Assembly: GCA_050946655.1 (NCBI GenBank)
Contig: JBMNVE010000058.1
Span: 1 to 11,398 of the forward strand
DNA from: JAXGRD01 sp050946655
GTDB lineage: Bacteria > Bacillota > Clostridia > Peptostreptococcales > Anaerovoracaceae
Length of the DNA stretch: 11,398 nucleotides
Direction: 5' to 3'
Shown here: positions 1 through 7,852 of the stretch, in pieces
Position numbering within the stretch: the stretch's first letter is position 1
How the letters are laid out: each line of letters starts with the position of its first letter
Position numbers and translations under genes: made by a program
Notes under the pieces: generated by a model
Seen by the model: the letters and a program-made list of their open reading frames with translations, nothing else
Databases searched by the model: none
What the model was told of the DNA's origin: nothing

Positions 1-46
1 GGCGAGGTGGGCAGCTTCGTGTCCCATAAAACTCATATGATCCATC

Positions 47-88
47 TAAAAACGTATCCTTTCCCAAGGAAGGATTTGTATACGTTTT
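47..88 (-). terminator. Probable rho-independent terminator after polC
   Basis: Read on the minus strand, the sequence folds in two alternative ways. An inner stem pairs ATCCTTCC with GGAAAGGAT (one bulged base, 3-base loop), followed after three bases by TTTTT. An outer 9-bp stem pairs AAAACGTAT with ATACGTTTT. It starts about 55 bases past the polC stop, a sensible place for the operon to end. Because the outer arms are A/T-rich on both sides, it could also work weakly for the plus strand. The stem is imperfect and an open reading frame passes through it, so the call is moderate. Confidence 0.5.
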
Positions 89-105
89 CAGATTGCCTTG
101 CGTTT

Positions 106-120
106 TCATTAACTTAATGA
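106..120. repeat. Short perfect inverted repeat between polC and its terminator
   Basis: The sequence TCATTAAcTTAATGA is a perfect 7-bp inverted repeat around a single central base. It lies about 25 bases after the polC stop and before the terminator hairpin. A one-base centre cannot form a hairpin loop, so if it has a role it would be as a symmetric protein-binding site in DNA. It is AT-rich and short, so chance is possible. No function is assigned. Confidence 0.3.
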
Positions 121-142
121 CATTGGGCCTAGTTCCGGTTTT

Positions 143-3100
143 TTAGAACAGCTGAAGCTGATCCGATTCGGGAAGGCCCTCAAGAAGGCCGCTTTCCCGC
201 AGGGACTCCAGGGCCGTCTTGTTGACCTTGGTCCTGCTTTGCAAGTCCTCCACCGTGGCAAAGGGCCGCCTGCCCCTCTCCGCTTCCATGGCTCTTCCCA
301 CGGTCTCACCTACGCCGGAAAGGGCACAGAGGGGTACCCTCACCTTCCCCTCGGAAACCGTAAACTGCATGGCTTTGGATACTTCCAAATCCGGTGGCAA
401 AAACTCGTGCCCGCGGGCAAACATTTCATAGGCAACTTCCAAAACGATGACTTCGTCCTGCTCCTTCTTGGTGGCATTTCTACCTTTCGACTCGATGGCG
501 CCGATTCTCTCCCGGATGGCAACGCTCCCCTTTCGGATCACCTCCCAGTTAAAGTCCATGATCTTGGTGGTGAGATAGGCTGCATAGAAGGCCACAGGGT
601 AGTAGACCTTGTAATAGGCGATCCTGTAAGCCATCATCACATAGGCCACCGCATGGGCCCTGGGAAACATGTACTTGATCCGCTTGCAGGATTCGATGTA
701 CCACTGGGGCACGTCATTTTCTATCATCAGGGCTTCCTGATCTTCCTGGAGCCCCCTTCCCTTTCGCACCTGCTCCATGATATAGAAGGCATCCACATGG
801 GGAAGGCCCTTGAGGATAAGGTAGTTCATAATGTCGTCACGGGTGGAGATGGCCTCACGCATAGTGGCCTCGCCGCTACGAATGAACTCCTGGGCATTGT
901 TGAGCCACACGTCCGTTCCGTGGGAAAATCCGGAGATACGAACCAGGTCGGCAAACTTGTCCGGCTTGGTGTCGTCCAGCATCTGGCGGACAAATCGGGT
1001 CCCGAACTCGGGGATGCCGTAGCTGCCATGGGTATAGGGATAGTCCGGGTCCAGGATGGCAAGGCCTTCAACTCCGTTGAATATCCCTGTGACTCGCTCG
1101 TCCTTCAGGGGTACCTTTTGGGGATCCACCCCCGTAATATCCTGGAGTTGGCGGATCATAGAAGGGACATCGTGGCCCAGGATGTCCAGTTTGAGAAGAT
1201 TCTCGTCGATGGAATGATAGTCAAAGTGTGTGGTGATGATATCCGACTTCATATCGTTGGCCGGCCTTTGGACCGGGCAGAACTCATGGATGTCGTGGTC
1301 GTCAGGAACGATGATAATCCCCCCCGGATGCTGTCCTGTAGTTCTTCTCACGCCGGTGCAGCCTTCCGTCAGACGCTCCACCTCATACTTGTTCACCGGC
1401 TGACCCATTTCCTCATGGTACTTCATCACAAAGCCGTAAGCGATTTTGCTGGCTATGGTCCCAATGGTCCCAGCCTTATACACGTTCTTAGCGCCAAAGA
1501 TCTCATCTACATATTTATGGGCAGTTGCCTGATACTCTCCTGCAAAGTTCAGGTCGATATCCGGCTCCTTGTCTCCCTTGAACCCCAGGAAGGTCTCAAA
1601 GGGAATAGAAAAACCGTCCTGGTCCAAGGAGGCCCCACAGACCGGGCAATTTTTTTCCGGCATATCCACGCCGCAGTCGAACTCCATCTCATCTCCCCAT
1701 TCCAAATACTTACAGGAAGGGCAGATATAGTGTGGGGGAAGAGGATTCACCTCGGTGACACCTGACATGGTGGCGGCAAAGGAAGATCCGACAGACCCTC
1801 TTGAGCCCACCAAAAACCCGTCTTCCATGGACTTTTCCACCAGCATCTTGGCCGAAACGTACATGACCGCATAACCGTTTCCGATAATGGATGAAAGTTC
1901 CTTATCCAGTCGCTCTCTGATTTTCTCGGGAAGAGGATCTCCATACCTTTCCGTCGCATTTTTCTCACAGGTTTCTCGCAGGATCTTATCGGAATCCGGA
2001 ATCTTGGGGGGGAATTTTGCCGAAGGCACCGGCTTCATGGCTTGGATCTTTGCCGCAATCATAGAAGGATTTTCAATGACCACCTTTTGGGCAACTTCCG
2101 GAGGAAGATAGTCAAATTCCGCCAGCATTTCCTCGGTAGTACGCAAATACAAGCCTTGGCTTCCGCCTACATCATCGTAGCCCTGTCCGGCCATGAGAAT
2201 GTTTCTGTATACGGCATCCTCGGGGGAGTTATAATGGGCATCGCAAGTGGCCACTACCGGCTTTCCCAGTGCATCCCCCAACTCCAAAACCTTGCGATTA
2301 AAGTCACGCAACTCCTCTTCGTCTTTCGCCATGCCTTTTTGGATCATGAACTGATTGTTGGCGATAGGCTGTATTTCCAAATAATCATAAAAATCCGCGA
2401 TCTCTAGGAGTTCATCCGTGGACTTTCCCGCCGTAATGGCGCGAAAGACCTCTCCTGCTTCGCAGGCAGAACCGATGATCAACCCTTCCCTGTGGGCCTC
2501 CAAGACGGACCTGGGGATCCTGGGCCTCTTGTAGAAGTATTCCAAGTGAGAAAGAGAGACAAGCTTATAGAGGTTTTTTAGGCCATCCTGATTTTGAGCA
2601 AGAAGAATGATATGATTGGTGGGCTTCTTTTTAAAGTCAATGGTTCCGTCTTCCGCGACGCAGTCTCTATCATCCAGATAATACCCTTCCAGGCCGTAGA
2701 TGATCTTGATTTCCCTACCGGCCTTAGCTGACTTGGCGGCTGCCTCTGCCGCGGCGGGAAATGCCTGGACCACCCCGTGATCCGTTATAGCCACCGCTTC
2801 CTGCCCCCATTTGGCAGCCTGTCCCACCAGGTCCGCCACTTCATTGAGGCCGTCCATAGAACTCATCTTGGTATGGGCATGGAGCTCCACCCTCTTCACC
2901 GGAGCATCGTCCTGCCGTTCCAGTTTTACTCCCTTTTCCATGGCCTTGATCATCAGGACCAAGGTGTTGGAAAAACTGTCCCATTCTACATTCCCTGCCA
3001 CCCGGACAACGGTGCCCTTGGTAAGGATGTCTTTCATGGCCTCCCATTTTTCTTCCGCGGTAAAGAACTTTCCGCACATGGATGTGGTCCCATCGGTGAA

Positions 3101-3823
3101 GAGCAAAGTGATGAGTTTTTTTCCCGACTTGATGGTCCGCTGGTCGATCCGGAAAATCTCTCCCTCCACCACCACGGAATCCCCGGCCTCCGAGACCTCT
3201 GCCATGGGAATCCTCTCTCCCTTTATGGGCCGGCCAAGAAGCCGCTTTCCGGTGATGCCTTTTGCAGGAGCACCGTTCTTCCGCGCCTTTGCGGGCCTTT
3301 CTGCCGGCGCCGGAGCAGCCGTAAGAGACTGGTTGACCTCCTGGATGGTCTTTTCCACCTCTTCCCGGTGGTTCATAAAAATCACCTGGCGCTTGATGCC
3401 GAAACTTTCTTCCAGCATGGCGGAAAACCGCGCCCCCGTTTTTTCATTGAGCATCTGGGCACCTTTTTCTCCCAAAACAAAGATAATCAGCCTTCCATCC
3501 TCCAGCCGATAGTCGTTCCGCTTGATGCTCCTTGCAAAGGCTCCGCATTTCTTATCGGCACCTGCCACCATGTAATCCATGAAGGTTTCGATGATCTCTT
3601 CTTCCCCCGGAACCATGTGCTCATAGGAGAATTGGAACTTTACGTCCCGGATCCCGCCGATGGCGTCTTTGATCGCCTCCTTTGTCCGAATCAGGCCCTC
3701 ATAGGGTAGGACAAAGTTGATCCTAGTTTCCAAAGTGAGGATCCCCGTGTCCTCCTCCAAAGTGGCTTTGGTAATATCATATGCGTAATTATCTTTTAAA
3801 AACGAATCAAATAAGTTCTTCAT
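143..3823 (-). CDS. polC: DNA polymerase III alpha subunit, PolC type, lacking the exonuclease domain
   Basis: This is the replicative DNA polymerase of low-GC Gram-positives, which extends primers at the fork bound to the beta clamp. Order of parts in the 1226 residues: N-terminal domain (1-160), Ala/Pro-rich linker (about 167-190), OB fold (about 205-300), PHP domain (312-535), then palm, fingers and C-terminal regions. Visible motifs are the palm aspartates D755 and D757 in PDIDLNF and D880 in LKLDILGHD, a zinc ribbon (CPSC at 701, CPVC at 726), the fingers motif VGSRGSVGSSFAATMSG, and a C-terminal clamp-binding QLQLF. Family members are usually about 1430-1450 residues; the DEDDh proofreading exonuclease that normally splits the PHP domain is missing here, and the PHP halves join at about residues 380-402. 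All PHP metal ligands remain: H315, H317, D324, H349, E379, H404, C454, D528, H530. The usual HDDP after D880 reads HDVP. The start lies 12 bases after ispG with only a weak ribosome binding site (GAGAAAG), so translational coupling is likely. Confidence 0.97.
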   Translation of the reverse strand: MKNLFDSFLKDNYAYDITKATLEEDTGILTLETRINFVLPYEGLIRTKEAIKDAIGGIRDVKFQFSYEHMVPGEEEIIETFMDYMVAGADKKCGAFARSIKRNDYRLEDGRLIIFVLGEKGAQMLNEKTGARFSAMLEESFGIKRQVIFMNHREEVEKTIQEVNQSLTAAPAPAERPAKARKNGAPAKGITGKRLLGRPIKGERIPMAEVSEAGDSVVVEGEIFRIDQRTIKSGKKLITLLFTDGTTSMCGKFFTAEEKWEAMKDILTKGTVVRVAGNVEWDSFSNTLVLMIKAMEKGVKLERQDDAPVKRVELHAHTKMSSMDGLNEVADLVGQAAKWGQEAVAITDHGVVQAFPAAAEAAAKSAKAGREIKIIYGLEGYYLDDRDCVAEDGTIDFKKKPTNHIILLAQNQDGLKNLYKLVSLSHLEYFYKRPRIPRSVLEAHREGLIIGSACEAGEVFRAITAGKSTDELLEIADFYDYLEIQPIANNQFMIQKGMAKDEEELRDFNRKVLELGDALGKPVVATCDAHYNSPEDAVYRNILMAGQGYDDVGGSQGLYLRTTEEMLAEFDYLPPEVAQKVVIENPSMIAAKIQAMKPVPSAKFPPKIPDSDKILRETCEKNATERYGDPLPEKIRERLDKELSSIIGNGYAVMYVSAKMLVEKSMEDGFLVGSRGSVGSSFAATMSGVTEVNPLPPHYICPSCKYLEWGDEMEFDCGVDMPEKNCPVCGASLDQDGFSIPFETFLGFKGDKEPDIDLNFAGEYQATAHKYVDEIFGAKNVYKAGTIGTIASKIAYGFVMKYHEEMGQPVNKYEVERLTEGCTGVRRTTGQHPGGIIIVPDDHDIHEFCPVQRPANDMKSDIITTHFDYHSIDENLLKLDILGHDVPSMIRQLQDITGVDPQKVPLKDERVTGIFNGVEGLAILDPDYPYTHGSYGIPEFGTRFVRQMLDDTKPDKFADLVRISGFSHGTDVWLNNAQEFIRSGEATMREAISTRDDIMNYLILKGLPHVDAFYIMEQVRKGRGLQEDQEALMIENDVPQWYIESCKRIKYMFPRAHAVAYVMMAYRIAYYKVYYPVAFYAAYLTTKIMDFNWEVIRKGSVAIRERIGAIESKGRNATKKEQDEVIVLEVAYEMFARGHEFLPPDLEVSKAMQFTVSEGKVRVPLCALSGVGETVGRAMEAERGRRPFATVEDLQSRTKVNKTALESLRESGLLEGLPESDQLQLF

Positions 3824-3835
3824 GCCCGTCTTTCT

Positions 3836-4897
3836 CTACAGTTCATCCACCAACCGGATCAGCTCCCGGATGATGTCTTTTTCTTCTACCGTCTTTATCG
3901 GCTTACCTTTGGCAAAGAGTACCCCCTTGCCCTTACCACAGGCCACTCCAACATCGGCACCGGCAGCTTCTCCCGGGCCGTTGACCTCACACCCCATCAC
4001 CGCAACGGTGATCCCGGGCAGGCCCGCCATCTGCCTTTTTCTTCCCATGGGAATCAGTTCCTTTTCGATCCTTGCGGCAATGGTTTCCAGATCCACCCCC
4101 GTCCTTCCGCAGGTAGGGCAGGACACCATGTTGATGGGCTCCTGTCTCATCCCGGCGCAGGCCAGGATCTTCCTGCCTACCAAGACTTCCTCCACCGGAT
4201 CTCCTGTCAAGGAAACCCGGAGGGTGTCTCCCACCCCGGCAAGAAGCAGGGCACCGATGCCCACAGCGGATTTGATCTTGCCCCACTCCGGCGTCCCGGC
4301 TTCCGTCACACCGATGTGAAGGGGGTAATCCGTCTTTTTTGCCATGGCCAGATACGCTTCATGGTTCATCTTTACATGGGAAGATTTCAGGGAGATCACC
4401 ATGTCCTCAAAGTCCATTTCCTCCAAGAGAGCAATGTTGCGCAGGGCGCTTTCAACCAAGCCTTCACTGGAGACGCCACCGTACTTTGCCAGAATATCTT
4501 TCTCCAGGGAGCCGGCATTGACCCCGATGCGAATGGGGATCTTTCTCTCCTTTGCCGCATCCACCACTGCCCGGACATTTTCTGCTGATCCGATATTCCC
4601 CGGATTGATCCGCACTTTATCCGCACCCATCCGGATGGCTTTTACCGCAAGACGGTAATCGAAGTGGATATCCGCAATCAAAGGAAGGCTGACCCGCTTT
4701 CGGATCTCTCCAAAGGCTTCCGCTCCTTCACTGCTTGGAACGGCCAGCCTCACCAGGTCACAGCCTGCCGCCTCCAATTCCTTGATCTGTTTCACTGCGG
4801 CAGCCACATCCCTTGTATCCACATTGAGCATGGATTGTACGGAGACCGGTGCTCCGCCGCCGATGGCAACGCCGCCGCACATGACTTTCTTACTCAT
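3836..4897 (-). CDS. ispG: 4-hydroxy-3-methylbut-2-enyl diphosphate synthase (flavodoxin/ferredoxin)
   Basis: IspG (GcpE) converts the cyclic diphosphate MEcPP to HMBPP, the penultimate step of the MEP isoprenoid pathway, in the cytosol with a [4Fe-4S] cluster. The 353-residue protein has the expected N-terminal TIM-barrel signature (IGGGAP, VQSM, then RLAVP and ADIHFDYRLA) and the C-terminal cluster domain. The cluster ligands are visible: C260 and C263 in SCPTCGR, C303 in MGCEVNGPGE, and E310, the glutamate known to be the fourth ligand in this family. Length is normal for a two-domain bacterial IspG, although the N-terminus before the first barrel strand is a little short. The start has a GGGGG ribosome binding site that overlaps the rseP stop codon, with an 8-base gap. 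It shares the operon with dxr, an earlier enzyme of the same pathway. Confidence 0.97.
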   Translation of the reverse strand: MSKKVMCGGVAIGGGAPVSVQSMLNVDTRDVAAAVKQIKELEAAGCDLVRLAVPSSEGAEAFGEIRKRVSLPLIADIHFDYRLAVKAIRMGADKVRINPGNIGSAENVRAVVDAAKERKIPIRIGVNAGSLEKDILAKYGGVSSEGLVESALRNIALLEEMDFEDMVISLKSSHVKMNHEAYLAMAKKTDYPLHIGVTEAGTPEWGKIKSAVGIGALLLAGVGDTLRVSLTGDPVEEVLVGRKILACAGMRQEPINMVSCPTCGRTGVDLETIAARIEKELIPMGRKRQMAGLPGITVAVMGCEVNGPGEAAGADVGVACGKGKGVLFAKGKPIKTVEEKDIIRELIRLVDEL

Positions 4898-4905
4898 TTA
4901 TCCCC

Positions 4906-5913
4906 CTACTGAAATATGGGAACGATGAAACGCAGGATATCGTTCCAGGTCACGTAGATCATCAGTGCGAAGAGAAGCAGTAGACCTACAGTTTGTATCT
5001 TCCCCTCCATCTCATCGGTGATGGCTTTTCCGGTGAACTTTCTTACGATAATGAAGAGTAGCCTTCCCCCGTCCAATGCAGGCAGAGGGAGCATATTGAT
5101 GATGGCCAGGTTGAGGCTGATCAGCGCCATGAGGTAGAAGAAGTTGATCATCCCTGCCTTGCTGGTCTCCCCCACCATGTAGATGATCCCCACCGGCCCG
5201 GTAAGCTCCTTGGCGGAGACCTGTCCGGTGAACAGCTGTTTCAGAATGTCGTACATGCTCTTTGTCATGTTCCATGTAGCCTTGGGTCCGTCCCGCAAGG
5301 CACCGCCCACATTTTTTTCCAAAGTGGGGGTTATACCGATCATCATTCTCCCATCCTTTTTCATCAGGGAAGAAGTCAGTTCCACTTCCTTACCGTTTCT
5401 CTCCACCACCAGATCCACCTTGCCTGACGAGGCGGATCCCACCGCGCCGGCAACATCGTTCCATTCCTTGATCCGATGGCCATCGATCCTTAGGATCTTG
5501 TCCCCCTCCATGATCCCGGCTTCTATGGCCGGGCTGTCCTTTACTAGACTGGCCACGGTAGTGGTGGCTGTCCCGATGTGATATACCACGATGGTCATGA
5601 GGATGACGGCGAGAAGCAGGTTCATAAAGGAACCGGCAACTACAATGATGGTCTTTTTCCAGGCCGGCTTATTGTTAAATGCTCTGCTGTCATCCGACTC
5701 CTCATCTTCCCCTTCCATGGCACAGTATCCGCCGATGGGAAAGAGTCTCAGGGAGTACTCCGTTTCCCCCTTGCCGAATTTCAGCAAGGGAGGCCCCATG
5801 CCTAAGGCGAATTGATTGACCTTCACGCCGCTGGCCTTGGCCGCTAAAAAGTGGCCCAGTTCATGGACGAAGATGAGCACGCAAAACATGAGTATGGCAT
5901 ATATTATGGTCAC
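4906..5913 (-). CDS. rseP: Site-2 intramembrane zinc metalloprotease, RseP/RasP family
   Basis: This membrane protease cuts transmembrane segments of substrates such as anti-sigma factors or signal-peptide remnants. The zinc motif HELGH (H17, E18, H21) sits in the first transmembrane helix, the third ligand is D281 in NMLPLPALDGG, and the GSFMN motif (94-98) follows the conserved loop. A single PDZ domain covers about 115-200, and hydrophobic segments lie near 1-25, 88-112, 255-280 and 308-333. Length (335) is usual for Firmicutes, which have one PDZ domain where Proteobacteria have two. The start is GTG, overlapping the dxr stop as GTGA and preceded by GGAGGAG at a 4-base spacing. The gene could be called rasP by analogy with Bacillus; its substrate here is unknown. 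Confidence 0.95.
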   Translation of the reverse strand: MTIIYAILMFCVLIFVHELGHFLAAKASGVKVNQFALGMGPPLLKFGKGETEYSLRLFPIGGYCAMEGEDEESDDSRAFNNKPAWKKTIIVVAGSFMNLLLAVILMTIVVYHIGTATTTVASLVKDSPAIEAGIMEGDKILRIDGHRIKEWNDVAGAVGSASSGKVDLVVERNGKEVELTSSLMKKDGRMMIGITPTLEKNVGGALRDGPKATWNMTKSMYDILKQLFTGQVSAKELTGPVGIIYMVGETSKAGMINFFYLMALISLNLAIINMLPLPALDGGRLLFIIVRKFTGKAITDEMEGKIQTVGLLLLFALMIYVTWNDILRFIVPIFQ

Positions 5914-7061
5914 TTTACTCCTCCGAACAGATCCAAGGCATCTCTTCTTGCCTCTCCGTCTGCTTCCAAAATATCTTCCGGCCCCAGGTCGTATTTGGGA
6001 ACGTGGAAGTCCATGATCCGCTCCAGACCCTTGCCGATGTCAGTAAACTTGATTTTCTTTTCCAGGAACAGCTTTACCAGCATCTCGTTGGCCCCGTTGA
6101 GGACAACCGGGTATGTCCCCCCTTTCTTTCCGGCTTCATAGGCTAGCTTCAGTGCACGGAACTTGCGATCATCCGCCTGTTCAAAGGTCAAATTGGCCCC
6201 TTCCCGCAGGAAGTTCAATTTGTCAAAGCTGTTGTATTCCCTATGGGGATAGTGAAGTGCATAGGCGATGGGGATCCGCATATCCGGAGCCCCCAGCTGT
6301 GCCATCACGCAACCGTCCTGGAATTCTACCATGGAATGGATGATGCTCTGAGGGTGTACAAGGACTTCGATCTGGGACAGGGGAACATCGAACAGCCATC
6401 TGGCTTCTATGACCTCCAGTCCTTTATTCATCAAGGTCGCAGAGTCCACCGTGATTTTCTTTCCCATTTTCCACTTCGGATGGCGCAGTGCCTGTTCCAA
6501 CTTTACATGCTCCAGGGCTTCCGAAGCATAATTGCGGAAAGGTCCTCCTGAGGCGGTGAGAAAAATCCGGCTCAGGGCTTTCTTCTCTTCCCCCTGCAAA
6601 CACTGAAAGATGGCGCTATGTTCGCTGTCCAACGGGAGGATGCGAACGCCCTTTTCCGCTGCTGCCTTGGTCACCAATTCTCCCCCGGTGACCAAAGTCT
6701 CCTTGTTGGCAAGGGCGATGTCCTTGCCCGCTGCAATGGCTGTCAATGTAGGGATCAGCCCTCTGATTCCCACAAGGCCGTTGACTACCATATCCCCCGG
6801 TCCTTCTACCGCAGCAGTTAATCCTTCTTCCCCCCACAGGATTTCCATCTTTGGAAAGCGCTCCTGCAAGGCTTGGGCATCCTTTTCTTCCAAAACCGAT
6901 ACGATTTCCGGCTGAAATCTTTTGATCTGCTCTGCCAACAACTCCACGTTGCTGCCGCAGGTCAGTGCCGAAACGGCAAACTTATCCTTATTCTGTTGGA
7001 TCACTTCCAAGGTCTGGGTCCCGATGGAACCGGTGCTTCCCAGTAAAACTATCTTTTTCAT
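5910..7061 (-). CDS. dxr: 1-deoxy-D-xylulose 5-phosphate reductoisomerase
   Basis: Dxr (IspC) rearranges and reduces DXP to MEP with NADPH, the first committed step of the MEP isoprenoid pathway and the target of fosmidomycin. The 383-residue protein has the NADPH-binding GSTGSIG at 8-14, LANKETLVTGG at 117-127, the metal ligands D145 and E147 in LPLDSEHS and E216 in MNKGLE, the flexible-loop region HPKWKMGKKITVDSATLMN from 194, and VHPQSIIHSMVEF. All key residues are present and length is normal. The ATG is preceded by TAGGAGGAACA, where the TAG is the cdsA stop, so the two genes are translationally linked with an 8-base gap. Its stop overlaps the GTG start of rseP. Confidence 0.98.
   Translation of the reverse strand: MKKIVLLGSTGSIGTQTLEVIQQNKDKFAVSALTCGSNVELLAEQIKRFQPEIVSVLEEKDAQALQERFPKMEILWGEEGLTAAVEGPGDMVVNGLVGIRGLIPTLTAIAAGKDIALANKETLVTGGELVTKAAAEKGVRILPLDSEHSAIFQCLQGEEKKALSRIFLTASGGPFRNYASEALEHVKLEQALRHPKWKMGKKITVDSATLMNKGLEVIEARWLFDVPLSQIEVLVHPQSIIHSMVEFQDGCVMAQLGAPDMRIPIAYALHYPHREYNSFDKLNFLREGANLTFEQADDRKFRALKLAYEAGKKGGTYPVVLNGANEMLVKLFLEKKIKFTDIGKGLERIMDFHVPKYDLGPEDILEADGEARRDALDLFGGVK
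5918..5924 (-). promoter_or_regulatory. Ribosome binding site that fixes the GTG start of rseP
   Basis: On the minus strand GGAGGAG lies 4 bases before the GTG at 5913-5911, inside the last codons of dxr. No ATG occurs nearby upstream in this frame, and the next ATG (residue 9) would cut into the first transmembrane helix just before HELGH. The GTG start is therefore well supported. Confidence 0.85.
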
Positions 7062-7069
7062 TGTTCCTC

Positions 7070-7852
7070 CTAACGAATGATCAGCTGTATATAGTAATAC
7101 ACCAAAGGTGCCGTGAAGAGGACGCTGTCAAATCTGTCCAACACTCCTCCGTGGCCGGGGATCAGGTTCCCGTAATCCTTGATGTCCATTTTTCGTTTGA
7201 ATATGGATGCGGTCAAATCTCCCAGCTGGGAGAAAACACCCCCCAACCCTCCGATGATCAGGGCATGGATCCAATATTCATGGGCGAAGAAATATCCGAA
7301 GGCACCGCAGATGATCACGCTGCCCAAGACGCCGCCCACGGCTCCCTCGATGGTTTTCTTTGGGCTGATCTTTGGGCACAACTTGTGCTTGCCCAAAGCC
7401 ATCCCCGTAAAGTAGGCCATAATATCCGTTCCGAAAGCGGAAAATACAATGAGCCAGATCAGGATGCCTGTGTCTCCCGTCCCTTCCGTCCGCATCACAT
7501 GGAAGGAGAAAAACACCACGTAAAAAATCCCCGTGATGGTCGCCATGGCATCTTCCGGCTTTCTTTCCTCGATCTTAAATAGATAGAGTAGGCAAGCCAG
7601 CACGGTAAGAAATATCCACAGCAAGTACAATTCCTCTCCGCCTCCCATCAAGTAGATGGCATATAGAAAGACCGCTGATGCCGCTCCTATGGGATAGCAT
7701 GGACGTATCCCCATGTTGCGAAATCCTTTATAGAATTCGTAGACACCTACCGTGCCCACCAGAAAGCAGGCTACAGCCAGAACCCATCCGCCGAAATAGA
7801 ACACCACCAAGAAGGGGACCATGATCAAGCCCGATAAAATCCTCGTCTTCAT
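7070..7852 (-). CDS. cdsA: Phosphatidate cytidylyltransferase (CDP-diacylglycerol synthase)
   Basis: CdsA joins CTP and phosphatidic acid to make CDP-diacylglycerol, the precursor of phosphatidylglycerol and related phospholipids, at the cytoplasmic membrane. The 260-residue protein is strongly hydrophobic, with roughly eight membrane segments. It carries the family signature at about 216-242 (SIFKR, KDYGNLIPGHGG, DRFDS), the SPKKTIEG motif at 163-170 and an acidic AFGTDIMAYF region at 139-148. The ATG overlaps the uppS stop as ATGA, and its ribosome binding site GGAGG lies inside uppS, which implies translational coupling. The uppS-cdsA-dxr-rseP order is widely conserved in bacteria and supports the call. 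Confidence 0.96.
   Translation of the reverse strand: MKTRILSGLIMVPFLVVFYFGGWVLAVACFLVGTVGVYEFYKGFRNMGIRPCYPIGAASAVFLYAIYLMGGGEELYLLWIFLTVLACLLYLFKIEERKPEDAMATITGIFYVVFFSFHVMRTEGTGDTGILIWLIVFSAFGTDIMAYFTGMALGKHKLCPKISPKKTIEGAVGGVLGSVIICGAFGYFFAHEYWIHALIIGGLGGVFSQLGDLTASIFKRKMDIKDYGNLIPGHGGVLDRFDSVLFTAPLVYYYIQLIIR

Noticed and set aside
239..1765. A 508-codon plus-strand open frame opposite polC
   Set aside because: It lies wholly antisense to a highly conserved part of the PolC polymerase domain, has no recognisable domain, and long antisense frames are expected where codon use is GC-biased at the third position.
2777..3709. A 310-codon plus-strand open frame opposite the N-terminal part of polC
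   Set aside because: It is antisense to the OB and PHP regions, has no recognisable motif, and overlaps a second plus-strand frame of the same kind; both are shadows.
143..3823. polC as a frameshifted or truncated pseudogene because of its short length
   Set aside because: The frame is unbroken from the normal N-terminus to the QLQLF clamp motif, with all polymerase and PHP residues kept; only the exonuclease insert is missing.
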